A stretch of 64,000 nt of DNA, from positions 6,698,501 to 6,762,500 of the forward strand of contig NC_135241.1 of the NCBI RefSeq assembly GCF_947623445.1, given 5' to 3'. Under the pieces are notes generated by a model, which did no database searches, was not told the DNA's origin, and saw nothing but the letters and a program-made list of their open reading frames with translations. Positions 42,331 through 55,303 of this stretch are shown in pieces; position 1 is the stretch's first letter, and every line of letters begins with the position of its first letter. This stretch comes from Clavelina lepadiformis (taxonomy: Eukaryota; Chordata; Ascidiacea; Aplousobranchia; Clavelinidae). The position numbers were made by a program, and so were the translations under genes.

Positions 42331-42625
42331 ATGGGCTTTCGTCACACCTACAAAAGATCTAAGTCGTTTTTAAAAACTAGACTACCTATTACCGAGATAT
42401 TTTATATACTTCCTATTCAAACTTACTGGTAATACACACTGTATCAATGTTTTAACTTATAATTTTTTTAATTTTACTATACGCTGTTTTAACTGTGATG
42501 GTAACAAACTGTATAGGTACAATTTTAAACGCAACTATTTTACACTGCATAATATTGTCTTTAAGTAGTAAATCGTATTGTTATAAATATTTTAGAGTGT
42601 ATTTGTCTTTACCTGCTCTTTTTCT

Positions 42626-42631
42626 AATAAA
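42626..42631 (+). terminator. Polyadenylation signal of CCDC87
   Basis: AATAAA lies about 296 bp beyond the CCDC87 stop codon. An earlier AATAAA at 42326-42331 overlaps the stop codon and is unlikely to be used. Confidence 0.5.
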
Positions 42632-43285
42632 TGAACTGCCTTGCATTTGCTTATGCCTTCAGAGAGTAATATTATATTAAAATTTGAGTACCATATAGTA
42701 CTACAAATTGCAACACAATATCAAAATACATAGGGAATTGCGATCTTCACGTAAGTAACAGGTGTAATCACTTCAATTAAACTTTGATGCTACCCACCCT
42801 TTAGTGGTGAAGTATTTCCTCCTGTTGATTTATTACTACTATTGATTTGAAATAGGAATTTCTACTTTTTCGAGATAGACGTTGACCATTAAAAGAAAAT
42901 TCTGTTGTAAATGCCAACATTTCATTGCAGTCTTACCCTCAGATATTTTTTACATGTGTTTATAGTTTCATTAATTTTAAACTCATTGTAAGCAAAATTC
43001 CTGTTTTATTGTCTAACGATTATTTCGGAATAATTGCCAATGAATAACTGAATTTTAGTAGCACGTCTGGCAAAAGCAAATTCTTTTTGGCAAACAAATC
43101 AGAAAAAAATTCATTTACAAAATTTTAACAAAACTAATACTCTTTTCTAACTAAATGCTTCATACCAGCACAAACAAATAAACTTCATGACATTATCCAA
43201 TAAAGCTTCCTATTTGAGAATAAACTTATGGAATAGGATCAATGTGTTCGAGAACTTGACTGGAATGCAAAGCTTTTCCAAAAAT
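42632..43285. other. Convergent intergenic spacer between CCDC87 and PPIB
   Basis: This holds the 3' ends of two convergent genes. TTTATT at about 43004 is an AATAAA on the minus strand, a plausible PPIB polyadenylation signal about 280 bp past its stop. Plus-strand AATAAA motifs near 43175 and 43199 may be secondary sites for CCDC87. No gene is seen. Confidence 0.4.
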
Positions 43286-46045
43286 CTACAGTTGATAGTT
43301 GACTTTTTTCATGTCCTCCTTGACTTCTTCTTTTGACACTGCAAAGGGTTTTTCAATCTCTACACCACCACATTCTTTGATGATGACCTCCTCCTTTGGA
43401 CGATCACCAGGATTAGTGGGATTCCTTTCAATTTCATCAACGACTTTCTAAAAAACATAACAAACAAAAAAGATTCATTACAAGTAAAATGAGTTGCAAT
43501 GCATCTATGGTAGCAGTTTTCGTACAATCCCTCGCAAAACTTTTCCAAAAACCACATGTTTTCCATCAAGCCAAGGTGTCTTCACTGTAGTGAGGAAGAA
43601 CTGTGAACCATTAGTGTCTTTTCCAGCATTTGCCATGCTGAGCCAGCCCTTTCCATAATGTTTTAGTTTAAAGTTTTCATCAGGAAACTTATCGCCGAAA
43701 ACACTTTTTCCTACAAACAAAAACAAACTTGCATAAATTCATTACATCTAGATTTCTTCTAAACTGTGATGGTGGCTCAACAGTGTTAACCTGGGATAAT
43801 CAGCGACAAGCGTATATAGTTAAATGAAAAAAGCAAGATTTAGGATGGCACTCTAGGGTTAAATGTTTTAGTACACATGATTAGGCAAGGTTATGCTTTT
43901 GAAAGCTTGTGTAGAAAACTCAAAAACAGAATTTAACACTAGAGTGCCTTCAAAACTATGGTAACACTACAAAACAGGATATATCACAAAAGAATTGCTC
44001 AAAGCATGCTAACATATACATTTCAGTAACAATTTATTTTTAATTTTATTTTTCTTGTTCTATACGATACGTATATACACTATTTCTGAATTACTACCTC
44101 CAGTGCCATCGCCTCTGGTGAAATCACCCCCCTGAAGCATAAACTGTTTGATAACACGATGGAATTTGCTGCCTTTGTAAGTGTAACCTTGCTTACCCTG
44201 CAAGGAAATAAACAACATTGCTGTCTTCAATGCAAGTTTGTCTTAGGGTAAGTTTCAATTGACATACATTTATCATGATTTTTTACAATATATTCCCAAA
44301 TTTAAAACTGTTCATCAGGACAGCATAATTCACACCTTGCACAAGAATATTAGTACAGTAGGAATGGCCTATATAGTGACTCCGGTTATAGTGTCACTTC
44401 ATGTACAGATTAATAAATGATACTTGTTACAAAGTCCCTGTTTACAAATTATACGTTTAACATAGAAAAAACTTGGTTACAGTCACTTTCTAAGGCAAGC
44501 TGTTGTGGTTCGGTGATTTTACGTAACTACGTTCTAAATTGCAGTAGATTATTTGTTTGTAAGTCGTAAATTGCTAAGTTTGAAACCTGTCACAACATTG
44601 AGATTGGTGAAAGTGTTTATCTAACAACAATCATGAATTTTCTAAAAAACATAATAACTGTGCAGAAAAATATGTGGTATTATTGACACAAACAGGTAAT
44701 TTTGTTTGTTAACTTATCACAAGTTATCAGTGGTTTCTAGGTTTGTAACCTTATCACATGCAGTTGCCTACATCCTGACAATATTGCATTGTTTTTGCAC
44801 TGCATCCTAATAACTATTTCAAAAACAATCGTTATGTAGGGTTGTCTGTGGCAACTAACCTTAACTTCAAACTTCACCTATAAAGACATCTTTGCTTACA
44901 ATGACAATTTTTCAGAAATTGCTACCGGCAATTTCTCCTTGCTACTATTTCTTTACTATTTTTATTTATTTGCTACTATACTACTGGAACACACCCCTAG
45001 CCTTATTAAATTTTGCATGAGTATCTGTGCATATGGCACTTGATTTATAATTGAATCTACCGTAAGTGTTTCAAATTTATAATCTAACTCGACACTTAAT
45101 CTCTGATTTACGTACCATACATCTCTCAGCAATTACAAAATTTTTGCTACTACAGCGTGTTGTTTTGTGATAATGCTTTGGCATTATTGTTGTTTATTAG
45201 TGAAGGAGATTCATATGATTCATGTTTTTTGTTAAAAAAGCAAGGTAAAATTTTAAGGTTATTCACAGTAATAATTAATTAATTATTAATCAGGCTTGCG
45301 ATAAACATTATCCTAAACTTAGCTTTGTACCAAAATCTCTAACGAAGTAATATGAGACCGACTTCTGTGCGAAGCAAGCAATATTCTTTGTGCAATATGT
45401 TATCACCCCAACTATACTGTTCATACTCATCACTACAACAAATAGCAGGTAACATGGTTTATGCTATTGCCTGTTTTCCAAACAAAGGCAATGTGGGCCA
45501 AGAGTTGAGTGCTGTTTTGTACGAATAAAATATATATATACCCAAGAAGTAGGATAATACGTAATTTACACCACGCCTTTGTAACAGCAGCTTCATTAAG
45601 TAATTTCGTAAATCTTGTCAGTTATGGGCAACACTAAGCAAAAAAGGCTAAAAGCTTAAAATCATAAACTTTGCATACAAAAACTTTAGTCTATAATTTG
45701 GTATAGTCAGATATTCTTACTCAATTCTAAACCAGTAAACAAATATTAACCATTTTACCTTGCCGGTGGAAAGCAAAAAAAAATTTTCGCTCGTTTTAGG
45801 AACGGTTTTGCCAAACAGCCCCATTTCTATTCTGCCAACATCTTTTCCTCCAATGGTAATATCAAAGTAAACCTGAAAACAAATGTTGTATTTTAGAAGC
45901 ATGCAAGTGATTCATAGATTTATTGAGTATAACTGACACCTACCACATGTGTGACCAGTGGACCCGATTTTGCCTCGGATTCACCAGGAACCAGCAGGAA
46001 TACTAAGACAGCAACCAAAATTGATGCTGCTACAAGAAACTTCAT
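43286..46045 (-). CDS. PPIB: Peptidyl-prolyl cis-trans isomerase B (ER cyclophilin)
   Basis: Five exons: 45944-46045, 45759-45872, 44098-44197, 43526-43710 and 43286-43447, 220 residues (human PPIB 216). An N-terminal signal peptide ([20 protein letters not shown]) directs the enzyme to the ER, where it isomerises proline peptide bonds in folding secretory proteins such as collagen. The cyclophilin core is complete: [60 protein letters not shown] and [15 protein letters not shown]. These include the catalytic Arg of FHR, the SQFF phenylalanine and the tryptophan that binds cyclosporin. The tail [21 protein letters not shown] is longer than the vertebrate end and ends without KDEL. Vertebrate PPIB also lacks KDEL. 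Confidence 0.96.
43847..43948. mobile_element. Short inverted-repeat MITE in a PPIB intron
   Basis: GGCACTCTAGGGTTAAAT at the left end is matched in inverted orientation by ATTTAACACTAGAGTGCC at the right end, with one mismatch. The element is about 102 bp and lies in the intron between exons 43526-43710 and 44098-44197. No target duplication is obvious, and the superfamily is undetermined. Confidence 0.6.
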
Positions 46046-47886
46046 CACGGTTATAACTTTAACTACCATAGGCTAAATTTGTCAAATAAAAGTGAAGAAT
46101 TGATTTCACAAATTTGAAACAAAAAAAACTTAAATTTTAGAAAAGCAAGATATTACATATATATTCAGTTAAATATTAAGATATCAGTATTAACTGCAAC
46201 AACTTCACTATACAACCACATTTTCTGTTTGGAGAATGTCTTTTTTGGATGTCAAATTGTTATTTTAATTTGTAAGCACCTTACCCAAAAACCCAATGAA
46301 GCAGTCTGGGTAGAGAGATCAAATAACCCATCTTGCAGACTTAAAAAAGAGTAATTGAGATTTAAGAATATGAATAGAATAAGGAGTTAAAATCTGAAAT
46401 TCGGACTCAATGACCACAATTTAAAATAATTTTCAACAGCTACTGTTACTAGTTACACCCAATAGTACATTAACAACTGCTGTAAAATAATGGCAAGAAC
46501 CCAAACCCGAATAGATTCGCCGAATATTGCCTTTATGGAAGATTCGGGCGAACAAGAATACCAACAATGGCGAACCCGAATACAATATTACTTATAAATT
46601 TACTGCATTTCGTGAAAAATGATGATCTAGTTTCCCGACAATGCTAAACTAGAGTCAGCAGTCCTTACAATGAAGGTCATTTTCCTAATGATTTTGCTTT
46701 TTCAATCGTTTTTTTAAACACTATTTTTTGAAAGAAAGCGATTTGTTTATCGATTACGTCATTTCAGAAGCAAGACTTGACAACTTTTGGAGGAAATTTT
46801 ATTGTTTAGTTCCAATACGAATAGATTTGGGATTCGTTTGTGTCGACCTTCATGATACTCGCGGCACATCCCTGGTAACTACAATGCTTTGAATACCTTT
46901 GGCCTACAGTAAAAATAAGAGATTCGAATCTGACAGAGGTAGCCCAAAACTAACCTCTGAACTAGGTATGCATAGCACAAAAATGTAAACACCTAGGAAG
47001 AGGGCTTGTCAAGGCTGGGTGATAGTTAATAAGACCAACACGAGTTCAAGTGCTCGTGATGACATCACACGATGCTTTTGGTTGAATAAATATGAACGTT
47101 TAACACTGATTAAGCTTGATACAACTCGTCATATGCACACTGAACACAGTTAGTGAGCAGCAACATCAAGCAGTACCTGCCTTCAAATTGCCTATTCCAA
47201 ATACAAATTCGTTCATTTTTGTGAGAACTGCATACCTTAGTAAACACTTTCCAGAATTGTTTGAGAGACGCAACATTTTGCTTAACCTAATCACTGGAGT
47301 TGAAACAAATCAGCACTTTTTTGTTTTAATATTTAGTTTAAGTTAACAACCCGTATTACATTATTGAAGTGGCCATTGTTAAGCTATATAATCAAATTAC
47401 GCACAACACAGCAGAAAGCAAATACTACTGCACAACCAGATGACGTCACAATTTGACTAGCTGGGGTCTAACACACAAAGGCATCCTCTGGTTGTGCACT
47501 TGTAAATTAGACATCTTTTCGCATAACGCACTTTCTTCCCCAATCCCTGCCAGTCTGCTCCGTTGACCGAAGGCAACAACAGACAAAACAAGTAACAATT
47601 TCCATAGCACCAGCAAGCACACAAAAGACACGTGAAAGACTGAAGAAGCTCTATTTTTGTGCCACATACACACTGTCAAGCGATCAAGCGTGACAAAAGC
47701 AGCCATGCGTCACATGGATGATGACCGACATGAAGTTTTTAGCTTACAGTAATATTTCAGCAGAATCGTTTTCTTTGCCCTAGTCTGTGAATAGAATTTA
47801 TCATAAAGACAGTTAGCATTTTATTTTTCACTGCACAGAGAATGGCGAAAAATAAATAATACCATATAGCGTCGGACAGCGCCATA
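46046..47886. other. Intergenic DNA upstream of PPIB
   Basis: No gene is supported. Open frames at 47116-47346 and 47446-47706 lack motifs. The first few hundred bases presumably hold the PPIB promoter; no TATA box stands out. A decayed hAT-type end lies at about 46490-46874. Confidence 0.4.
46490..46874. mobile_element. Decayed hAT-like element with AATAGATTCG motifs
   Basis: Read on the minus strand, the right end is CAGGGATGTGCCGCGAG, followed by AAACGAATCCCAAATCTATTCG. On the left, ACCCAAACCCGAATAGATTCG repeats the CGAATAGAT phrase, but the terminal CAGGG is absent there. One end is therefore intact and the other lost. No target duplication could be confirmed. Confidence 0.45.
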
Positions 47887-48969
47887 CAGAGGTGGGCAGT
47901 TGGTACTTTGAAAGTACCGTCAGTTACGGTACTTGGCATAAAATGTACCGACGGTTCCAATATTCGATATTATTTCAAAAAAGTAGTTCGGTATTTTGCC
48001 GGTACTCGGTACTTTTTACTCAGCGGATCCTGTTGCAAATGCAATTTTTGCCGATATTATGACCCCGACATAGGATAGCGCAATGAAAGACAAAATGTTA
48101 TATATATATGTTGTTGAGCTGTTCCTGGTACATCACTGCGGCTAACTTCATATTGTTTTATTGGTAAATAACATGTGCCAGAAAACAGGCATAACTTGAT
48201 GTGGAGAGACGTCTCAAAAAATTCGTCTGTATGCCTCCTTGTCTAAAAGACAACTGACTCGAAATGCGAACAGAGAATATAGATAGGAATACGTTGAAAG
48301 TTGCACATTCTCTCCCACATCCTTCTGAACACGATCGTGCAGTGTATCACTCGAGTACACTGCAAAACTAAAGGATTGCTTTGCTAAGCTGACTCCAGTG
48401 TAGATTCCAATCAAAGGTTGCGTTTCAATCTTACCGGGGTCATCAAAACATAAGACATTAGGCAATGAATATGTTGTTGAGCTGTTCCTGGTACACCACT
48501 GCTGCTAATTTGATATTATTTTATTGGTAGATAGCCTGTGCCAAAACACAGACATAGCTTGAGGTGGAAAGACGCCTCAAAAAAGGGTCTGTATGCATCC
48601 CTGTCTAAAAAACGACTGAATCAAAATGTGAACAGGTAATAAAAAATAAATAATGTTTTTCGCAAATAAATGTGGCATTCAACCGCTATCTAGCGGACAG
48701 GGTGATGAAGGTTACCTCAAGTTCAAAAATATGTGTACTCTCTCTTTGCGACTTTATTAGATTAACATAAAGCGCTAAAATTGGCACTAAGTGTTAATTA
48801 AAATGAAGTTTTAAAAAACATACTTCTCAAAATCTTGAAATAATCGAAGAATTTTAAAAGTACCAAGTAATTCTGTACTTTTACAAAAAAGTACCGACGG
48901 TAAAGGTATTGAAAAAATACTGCGGTACAATAATTCGGTGTTATACTACCACGGTACTGCCCACCTCTG
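47887..48969. mobile_element. hAT-like non-autonomous element (1.08 kb) with internal duplication
   Basis: CAGAGGTGGGCAGT at the left end and ACTGCCCACCTCTG at the right end are perfect inverted repeats. Subterminal GGTACTTT/AAGTACC motifs are clustered at both ends. The flanking 8-mers GCGCCATA and CAGCCAAA agree at five of eight positions. Inside, about 165 bp starting ATATGTTGTTGAGCTGTTCC at about 48106 is repeated at about 48468 with moderate divergence. No transposase motif is recognised in the internal frames. Confidence 0.7.
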
Positions 48970-49228
48970 CAGCCAAATAGGCCACGGAGTAGAACGCTGC
49001 CTCCGCACTCAGGGATTTACTTAGTCATAATTCGAAACATTTATTTCAGGTTAAGAGATAAATACACAGGAACCAGCTTATTGCTTTTGAAACTTGCAAT
49101 TTTATACAGTAAAACTACCACGATGCGTTAAGCATTTTTATTTTGCGAGTTAGTTTTATTTAAGCCGACAAACCATACAGAACCAGTTACAAATAAATAC
49201 ACGAAGTGCTTTAACCTATATCTTAGAA

Positions 49229-49425
49229 CAGTGGTTCTTAACCCCTTTGGTCGCGACTGGGTCCTGGCTACGACACTGAAAGTGGATATTAATATATCTT
49301 TTCTATACTATACGACACGCGAGAGGCCTCCAAAATAAGTATAATATACTCAAAATTCAACTAAGGTCGCCACCGCTCCACAGATAAGAATTTGGGTCGC
49401 GGCAAAAAAAGGTTATGAACCATTG
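49229..49425. mobile_element. hAT MITE (197 bp) with perfect 8-bp target duplication
   Basis: The left end is CAGTGGTTCTTAACC and the right end read on the minus strand is CAATGGTTCATAACC. Identical TCTTAGAA copies flank it at 49221-49228 and 49426-49433. A GGTCGCGAC / GGGTCGCGGC pair sits just inside both ends. The size, ends and 8-bp duplication fit a hAT MITE. It is of a different family from the 19743-19937 element. Confidence 0.9.
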
Positions 49426-49926
49426 TCTTAGAACAAACATAACACGAAACAAGCTAATAAGTTAGAAGTTAGTAAATCACAAATTGAAATCTTGACAACT
49501 ACAAAGCTTTGTACAGTGAATGCGATACAAAGAGTAAACATTTATAATATGTTCCACACAAAAAATATAGTGATGAATCGTTTTGATTTCACTTCATGAA
49601 ACAGAGCAGGAAAACGAATATTTTAATTAACAATGATTTATATATGATTGCTTAGAAGTTAGAAGGCGTTACAAAAAAATTAATAGCGTTAACGTGTCTT
49701 TCTGAGATTTGCATCTTCAGCGGAATAAGTTACGTTAAACACATATTGCATCCGTGGTCTCAAACAGCCTACTAATTGCACCATTTAATTAGGTTAACTT
49801 GCCAGGTGTAAATTGTAAATTAGCATTTGGAAATTTAAAAAATGCATATTATTTCTTAATTGCAATAGTCAAATATTGGGTCGTATCATTGCGACTTCAG
49901 TGCTTTTATATAGATTCTGTATTTAG

Positions 49927-52900
49927 TCAGCACTCATTTAATTTTATCCTAACAAGTTTGATTTGCTCCAGAACGCAGGATTTGCTTGTTCCACCAGCCG
50001 ATGTGTATTGTTCAACTGAGCTTTCAAAATCCCACACTTCTTCAATGTCTTTTGCAAATTTATCACTAAAATACATAGAAAAACACTACTAAGGTATACT
50101 GTGTTTCAAATACCAGTTTGACTAACTGAAGTTTGTTTATGAAAAAGAACCTAACCTATTTACACATCTTATATTCTGTTGTTATATTTTACGATATACT
50201 GGGTTAACATAGTTCAGCCACTACCGGCTTTTGCACATGGAATAGTTTCACACTGAATTTTGGAAATGCAGTCGAGTGGTGACGCACAACGGTCAAAATG
50301 ATGACCAGAAAACAATTGTAACCATACGACCAAAATTAAACAAAACATTACCTTATCTGCAACATTTCACTAAAAGGAACTTCGTTCAGCTTGCACTTTA
50401 ATTTCTCCGACTTCTTGACAACTTGACCTGAAAGTGCATGTGCTTCACGAAAGGGAACCTAAAAAACATTTTATTTCCAAATTTTATTTTCGATAAAACT
50501 ACAGAAATACAAGCGTATGATTATGCTTGTTTATTTGCAAAAAAAATAGCATACTCCTTTTCTGACAAGATAATATGCAACATCAGTGGCCAGCATGTCA
50601 TAACTCAATGCACTTTTCATTGCAGGTTGGTTGACTTCTAGGGTAGAAATTACCCCAGCAGCAATCTAAAAATCCATTATATGCATTCAATATTCAGACA
50701 TTTCTATTTACTGGCAAAAGATGCAAGATATCTGCAAAGTAGAACTATCCTTACCTGTATCATAGCTGCAGTTGTATCACAAACTTCAAATAATGCTACT
50801 TTGTCCTCTTGTAGGTCTTTATTATATGTACTTGGTAGACCCTTTGTTGTTGCCATAAATCCTGTCATCTTCAAATACAGAAAAGGCATACCAGAGACTG
50901 TACTAGCAACTTACAAATGTGCTGCATAAGACACATAACAATGACATAAAAACTCTTTAATCATCAGTAAAAAATTCAACAGAGTTCAAGTTGTGCAAAA
51001 GTTTTCTAAAGCTCAAAGATATAATAAAATACACGATTATGATTCTGATTGTTGTATGATTCATTCAAAAATTACCCTTCCTAGCACAGTTCCAGCTTTT
51101 CCTCGTATAAGTTCCAAACTATCTGGGTTTTTCTTTTGCGGCATTAAGCTGCTGCCAGTGCTGAATGCATCAGAGAGTTTCACAAAAGAAAATTCATTGC
51201 TTGCAAAAATGATCAAATCCTCAGCTAGCCTGCTCAGATGATTGCAAACTTGGGTGGCCCAGAATAACACTTCAGCTTTGTACATGTACAGTAATTAGTA
51301 GCATCAAGGAGATATGGAAAAATGATATCAACAGTTAATACCTAGTCCTATACTTGCTACTTTTTTATTGAATGCACTCAACCAGTAACAAGCATTTTAC
51401 TGCATACACTGTACAGCACCTTAAAAAGTTGAATACTTAAAGTAGAATAATTTCATTCCATACATTTTTGTACCTATAAAATCACGATTTCCTATTGTGT
51501 CCATGCTATTTAGACTAACTGACTGAAATTTTAGCTCATCTGCTAAGAACTGTCGATCAATTGCAAAAGGATTTCCAGCCAAAGCTCCACATCCCAGAGG
51601 TAATGTACTAACTCTGTGTTGGATTTGCACAACCTTGTCCATATCTCGCAGCAGACATACGCCATAACTCATAAGCCAATGGCTCCATCTATAAAACAAA
51701 AATAGCTTATGACCACATTTGCAAATTACTGGGAAATTGTTTTGCTTAAAAATTTTGCCTGATTGGTTGTGCCCTCTGCAAATGAGTATAACCTGGCATC
51801 AACACATTAATATCTTCTTCGGCACGACTGGTAATAGCAAGTATAAGTGTGCAAAGGTGTTTCTTAATAATATTTAGTTGGCTTCGTAACCATAGTCTTG
51901 TGTCTGTAACAACCTGAAAAGTTTATAGACTAAGTTTGATTAATAAATTACATTAACCAATTATATTAATCAAACTTTACAAGCAACAAAATGTGAGCAC
52001 AGGAATGCATTTTATATCAGTTTTAATATTGTTTTTTAGCTGCTTTTTTGTAAGCATTAACATACATATAGCTTTCCTCACTTGGTCATTTCTACTTCGT
52101 CCAGTATGCAACTTTCCTGCAATGTCAGCACCAATTATTTCAGATAGTCTGCGTTCATTAGCAGTGTGAATATCTTCATCAGATGGTTTTATTTCAAACT
52201 TTTCACTGCTCCATTCTTTTTCAAGATTGTCCAAGCCTAAATGATTAGATATACAATAAAAAATCAACTTTCAATTGAATTTCTTTAATTGATTAAAGGA
52301 CCACACATGTGATAAAAAAAATGATGGTGGCAAAACAGTAAAAATATCAATACTGAACAGTAGCCTATACAAAAATCTGAAGCAAAGTGCGGTAGCGTTT
52401 ATTTTTAAGGTCCAACCACATTTTACTATTGCTATAAATTTCAAAAACAATAATAATCAGTGTAATCTGCTGCTGCAGGCGGTGCATTTACGTTTTGTAG
52501 CCTATAACCTGATACCATATATACAACCTAAAAGCATTGCTTCCAGCTCAGCTTCCGTTATGAGCTTAGCTTTATGCAGAGCTTTTGCATATGCCTTGCT
52601 CCCCTGGATATCAGCTTGCCACATTTGTTGATCAAATGAAATTGAAGAATTAAACTTTTCCATGAGCACATCAATTTTTGCATCAAATCTTCCTCCCCAG
52701 AGTTTGGTTTCCTGAAAGATATTTACAATGAAAATGGTGATACAAATAGTTTACCACAAAGTAAAAAAATACTAAATGTTTTTGGTGACAAATTTTACAT
52801 GAAAAGCAGATTTTAACAGTGCTAATTGGATGATATCAATTATGACAAATGATACATCAAGTGCAAGGCTTCTTGTTAGATATGACACATTAAAGTTGAA

Positions 52901-54031
52901 AAGACAAGCAAACTTAAATAATAATACAGACCAAAAAGTTCGCAAGTGAAATTTTTCTCTTAATATGTACAATTATCAGCTGAAAAATGACTGAATAACT
53001 AGATATGGTATAATTTGTGAAAATCTGGCACAAGTCAGGACCATAAAAAGGTTTGGCTGGGTTCCAAATTCTAAAGTGTTTGAGCAAGATCAGATAGAGC
53101 AAAATTTGGCTAAAATGTTAGGACACACAGTAATTGCAAGTAGAGTTAAAATGAGTGGCTGATAAAGTAGCAACTAGGAAGGGGCAAAGTAGAATCCTAT
53201 TGGTTTCTATAATAGCAGAGATAGCAAATCTGGAATTTCGAATCTAAACATTTCATATCTAGTGAGTTACAAGAACTTTAACAAAATGCAATTGTATTTT
53301 ACTAAAACAATCCTACGTCATGACCAACTAGCACTCAGCAGCAGATTTTTTAAAATTTTGTTGTTAAAAAACCCCAAAAGTACTGTAGAGTTATAAGCCC
53401 ATTTATGCAAGCCCAAAAAAGCAGCAGTGGGCTTATACGTCGTACCTTTTTCTACCGTGCAAAATTATTACAAATTTAGCGATGGTTGACTTAATCAAAA
53501 TGTGTTTGTGTAAACATCAACTTTGTTATCCGCATTCGTTTAAAAATTGTAAATGTCCTGAACATTCAACGTATGTCTTTTTATACTTCTTGTTTCCACA
53601 AAATTATGATGCAAAGTAAATGTTTCCTTCATGATACATTTACAACACATCTTCTGAGTTATGGGCATATCAGAGGCCTATCAAAAATCCAAATTAATAT
53701 GCATGAGATAACAATATTAGCAATAGAAAGGTTGTACTGTACAAGCAAATACATTTATAATTTATCTAGCTGCTGACCCTACTGAAAAGTATGGCAGTTT
53801 TTAACAAGAAATTTGCTGGTAAAGGTACAAATTTTGACCTGATGACATGTACTGAAACCTTAGCTTTTTGTTTATTTATTATAAATTGGCGTTCAAGCAA
53901 TGAACTTTGCCTAATTTTCACCAGGCCAAAATTGCATGTTTGCATGCATGATTTCTCATTGAAAACTGCCATACTTTCCAGTCAGAATGACTTGTAAGTT
54001 ATGGTATATTTACCTCCTTCATTTCCGTCAT
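49927..54031 (-). CDS. ASL: Argininosuccinate lyase
   Basis: Ten exons: 54014-54031, 52528-52711, 52082-52236, 51759-51913, 51474-51688, 51076-51275, 50755-50868, 50555-50665, 50352-50458 and 49927-50065, 465 residues (human 464). The enzyme splits argininosuccinate into arginine and fumarate in the cytosol, the last step of arginine synthesis and part of the urea cycle. Motifs in order are [53 protein letters not shown] and the fumarase/lyase signature [20 protein letters not shown] with the catalytic loop serine. [14 protein letters not shown] and [13 protein letters not shown] follow. The conserved histidines and loop serine are all present. The intron after exon 51759-51913 uses a GC donor. 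The first exon encodes only MTEMKE. Confidence 0.96.
53768..53990. mobile_element. Inverted-repeat MITE in ASL intron 1
   Basis: ACTGAAAAGTATGGCAGTTTTTAA on the left matches, inverted, TTGAAAACTGCCATACTTTCCAGT on the right, with a few mismatches. A further matching AAGAAAT/ATTTCTCA block lies just inside. The element is about 220 bp, without coding capacity, inside the 1.3-kb first intron. The superfamily is not determined. Confidence 0.6.
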
Positions 54032-54970
54032 AATGTAAATTTAGAGTTTCAACAAACTTTTCGCTGTCTTGTAAAAATGCCTGCAAATTTTACCCTAAGG
54101 TAGCCTACAGGCTACTTGTTCACTGAAATGATTTTTGAACTATAGACGGTTAGAGTTAGACCTTGTACATATCAATTAGCCTATGTATGTCTGTATATAG
54201 GCCTATAGGCTACACTATCAACTAAAGACCTACTGGCATTGTAAGTGATTTAAGCTAGTTTTTCACATTTTAACATCACTAGTGAACTGTACCTAAATTA
54301 ATGTTAAATTAAATCCTCCTGACAGAACAAAAAATACTTAATTAAAAAACTGAGCTAAAGCTACCTTAATCGCAAAAGGATAACATAGGTCTAATACTCT
54401 AATCAAACAATTACCAATACCAATCACAAACCATTAATAGTAAAATGTAATAAAAGATTTTCTTTTTATCAAAGCTACTAGACCTAGACTATTTACCAGA
54501 ACTACACTACTATTACTACAATGTAATCAGGTTCAGGTTAGACTTTATAGATTTATAAAGTACCGTAGCGTAAACCTTATAAAATAATAACTTATTTTTT
54601 GTGACCATTCAAGCACAAAACTATTTAGGGGATACCCCAAAATGAGGATTACAATTAGTCAACAGCAAATACCATAGAAATCCATTAACCATAAAAATCA
54701 AAGACAAGAGATTTTAACATAAAGACTTTGTCTACTTACTGTAGGTTTGTGCTAATTTTTATAACTAGCCCTATTGCCTACGAAATTCTCGTGCCGACCT
54801 GATGATATTATAATGTTATTAGTGCTTTATTTCGTGTGTTTAACCATATGCGCTGTGCTATATTTTAGTCGTGTGTGATAAACGCGACCCGGTTTTGATA
54901 ATTGCCGAATTACGTCATTTGTACTAGAGCGCACAACTTGTTATCGTTAGTTCTAAACTGTCGTCTACTC

Positions 54971-55303
54971 TCCGCCCATTAAAATGGTCTAGAGTACGGG
55001 AATTTTTTCCCATTCCAATGGTTGAAAGTATGCCTTTCTTACCCTAGAGTAAGATATATGCCTTTGGAATGGGGAAAATTTTACTTCGGCACAAATATGG
55101 TTTGTAAACCCCATTCGTCTATTTTTCTGCCCATTAAAAGGGACCTGCTTTCAGCAATGGGGTTTCCCACGAACCATATTTCTGCCGAAGTAAACATCTT
55201 CCCATTCCAAATGCATATATCTTACTCTAGGGTAAGAAAGGCATACTTCCTGCCATTCGAATTGGAAAATTTTACCACATTTTCAACCATTTTAATGGGC
55301 GGA
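54971..55303. mobile_element. Long palindromic foldback element (333 bp)
   Basis: The arms begin TCCGCCCATTAAAATGG at both ends in inverted orientation and continue inward through GTATGCCTTTCTTACCCTAG, AGTAAGATATATGC, TTTGGAATGGG, ACTTCGGCA and AATATGGTT. Together the arms cover about 150 bp on each side around a short centre. This explains the open frame 55022-55495, which is a by-product. No target duplication could be read with confidence. Confidence 0.75.

Noticed and set aside
48214-48465. Minus-strand 83-codon frame inside the 47887-48969 element as a transposase remnant
   Set aside because: No hAT transposase motif could be recognised, and the frame covers part of the internal duplication.
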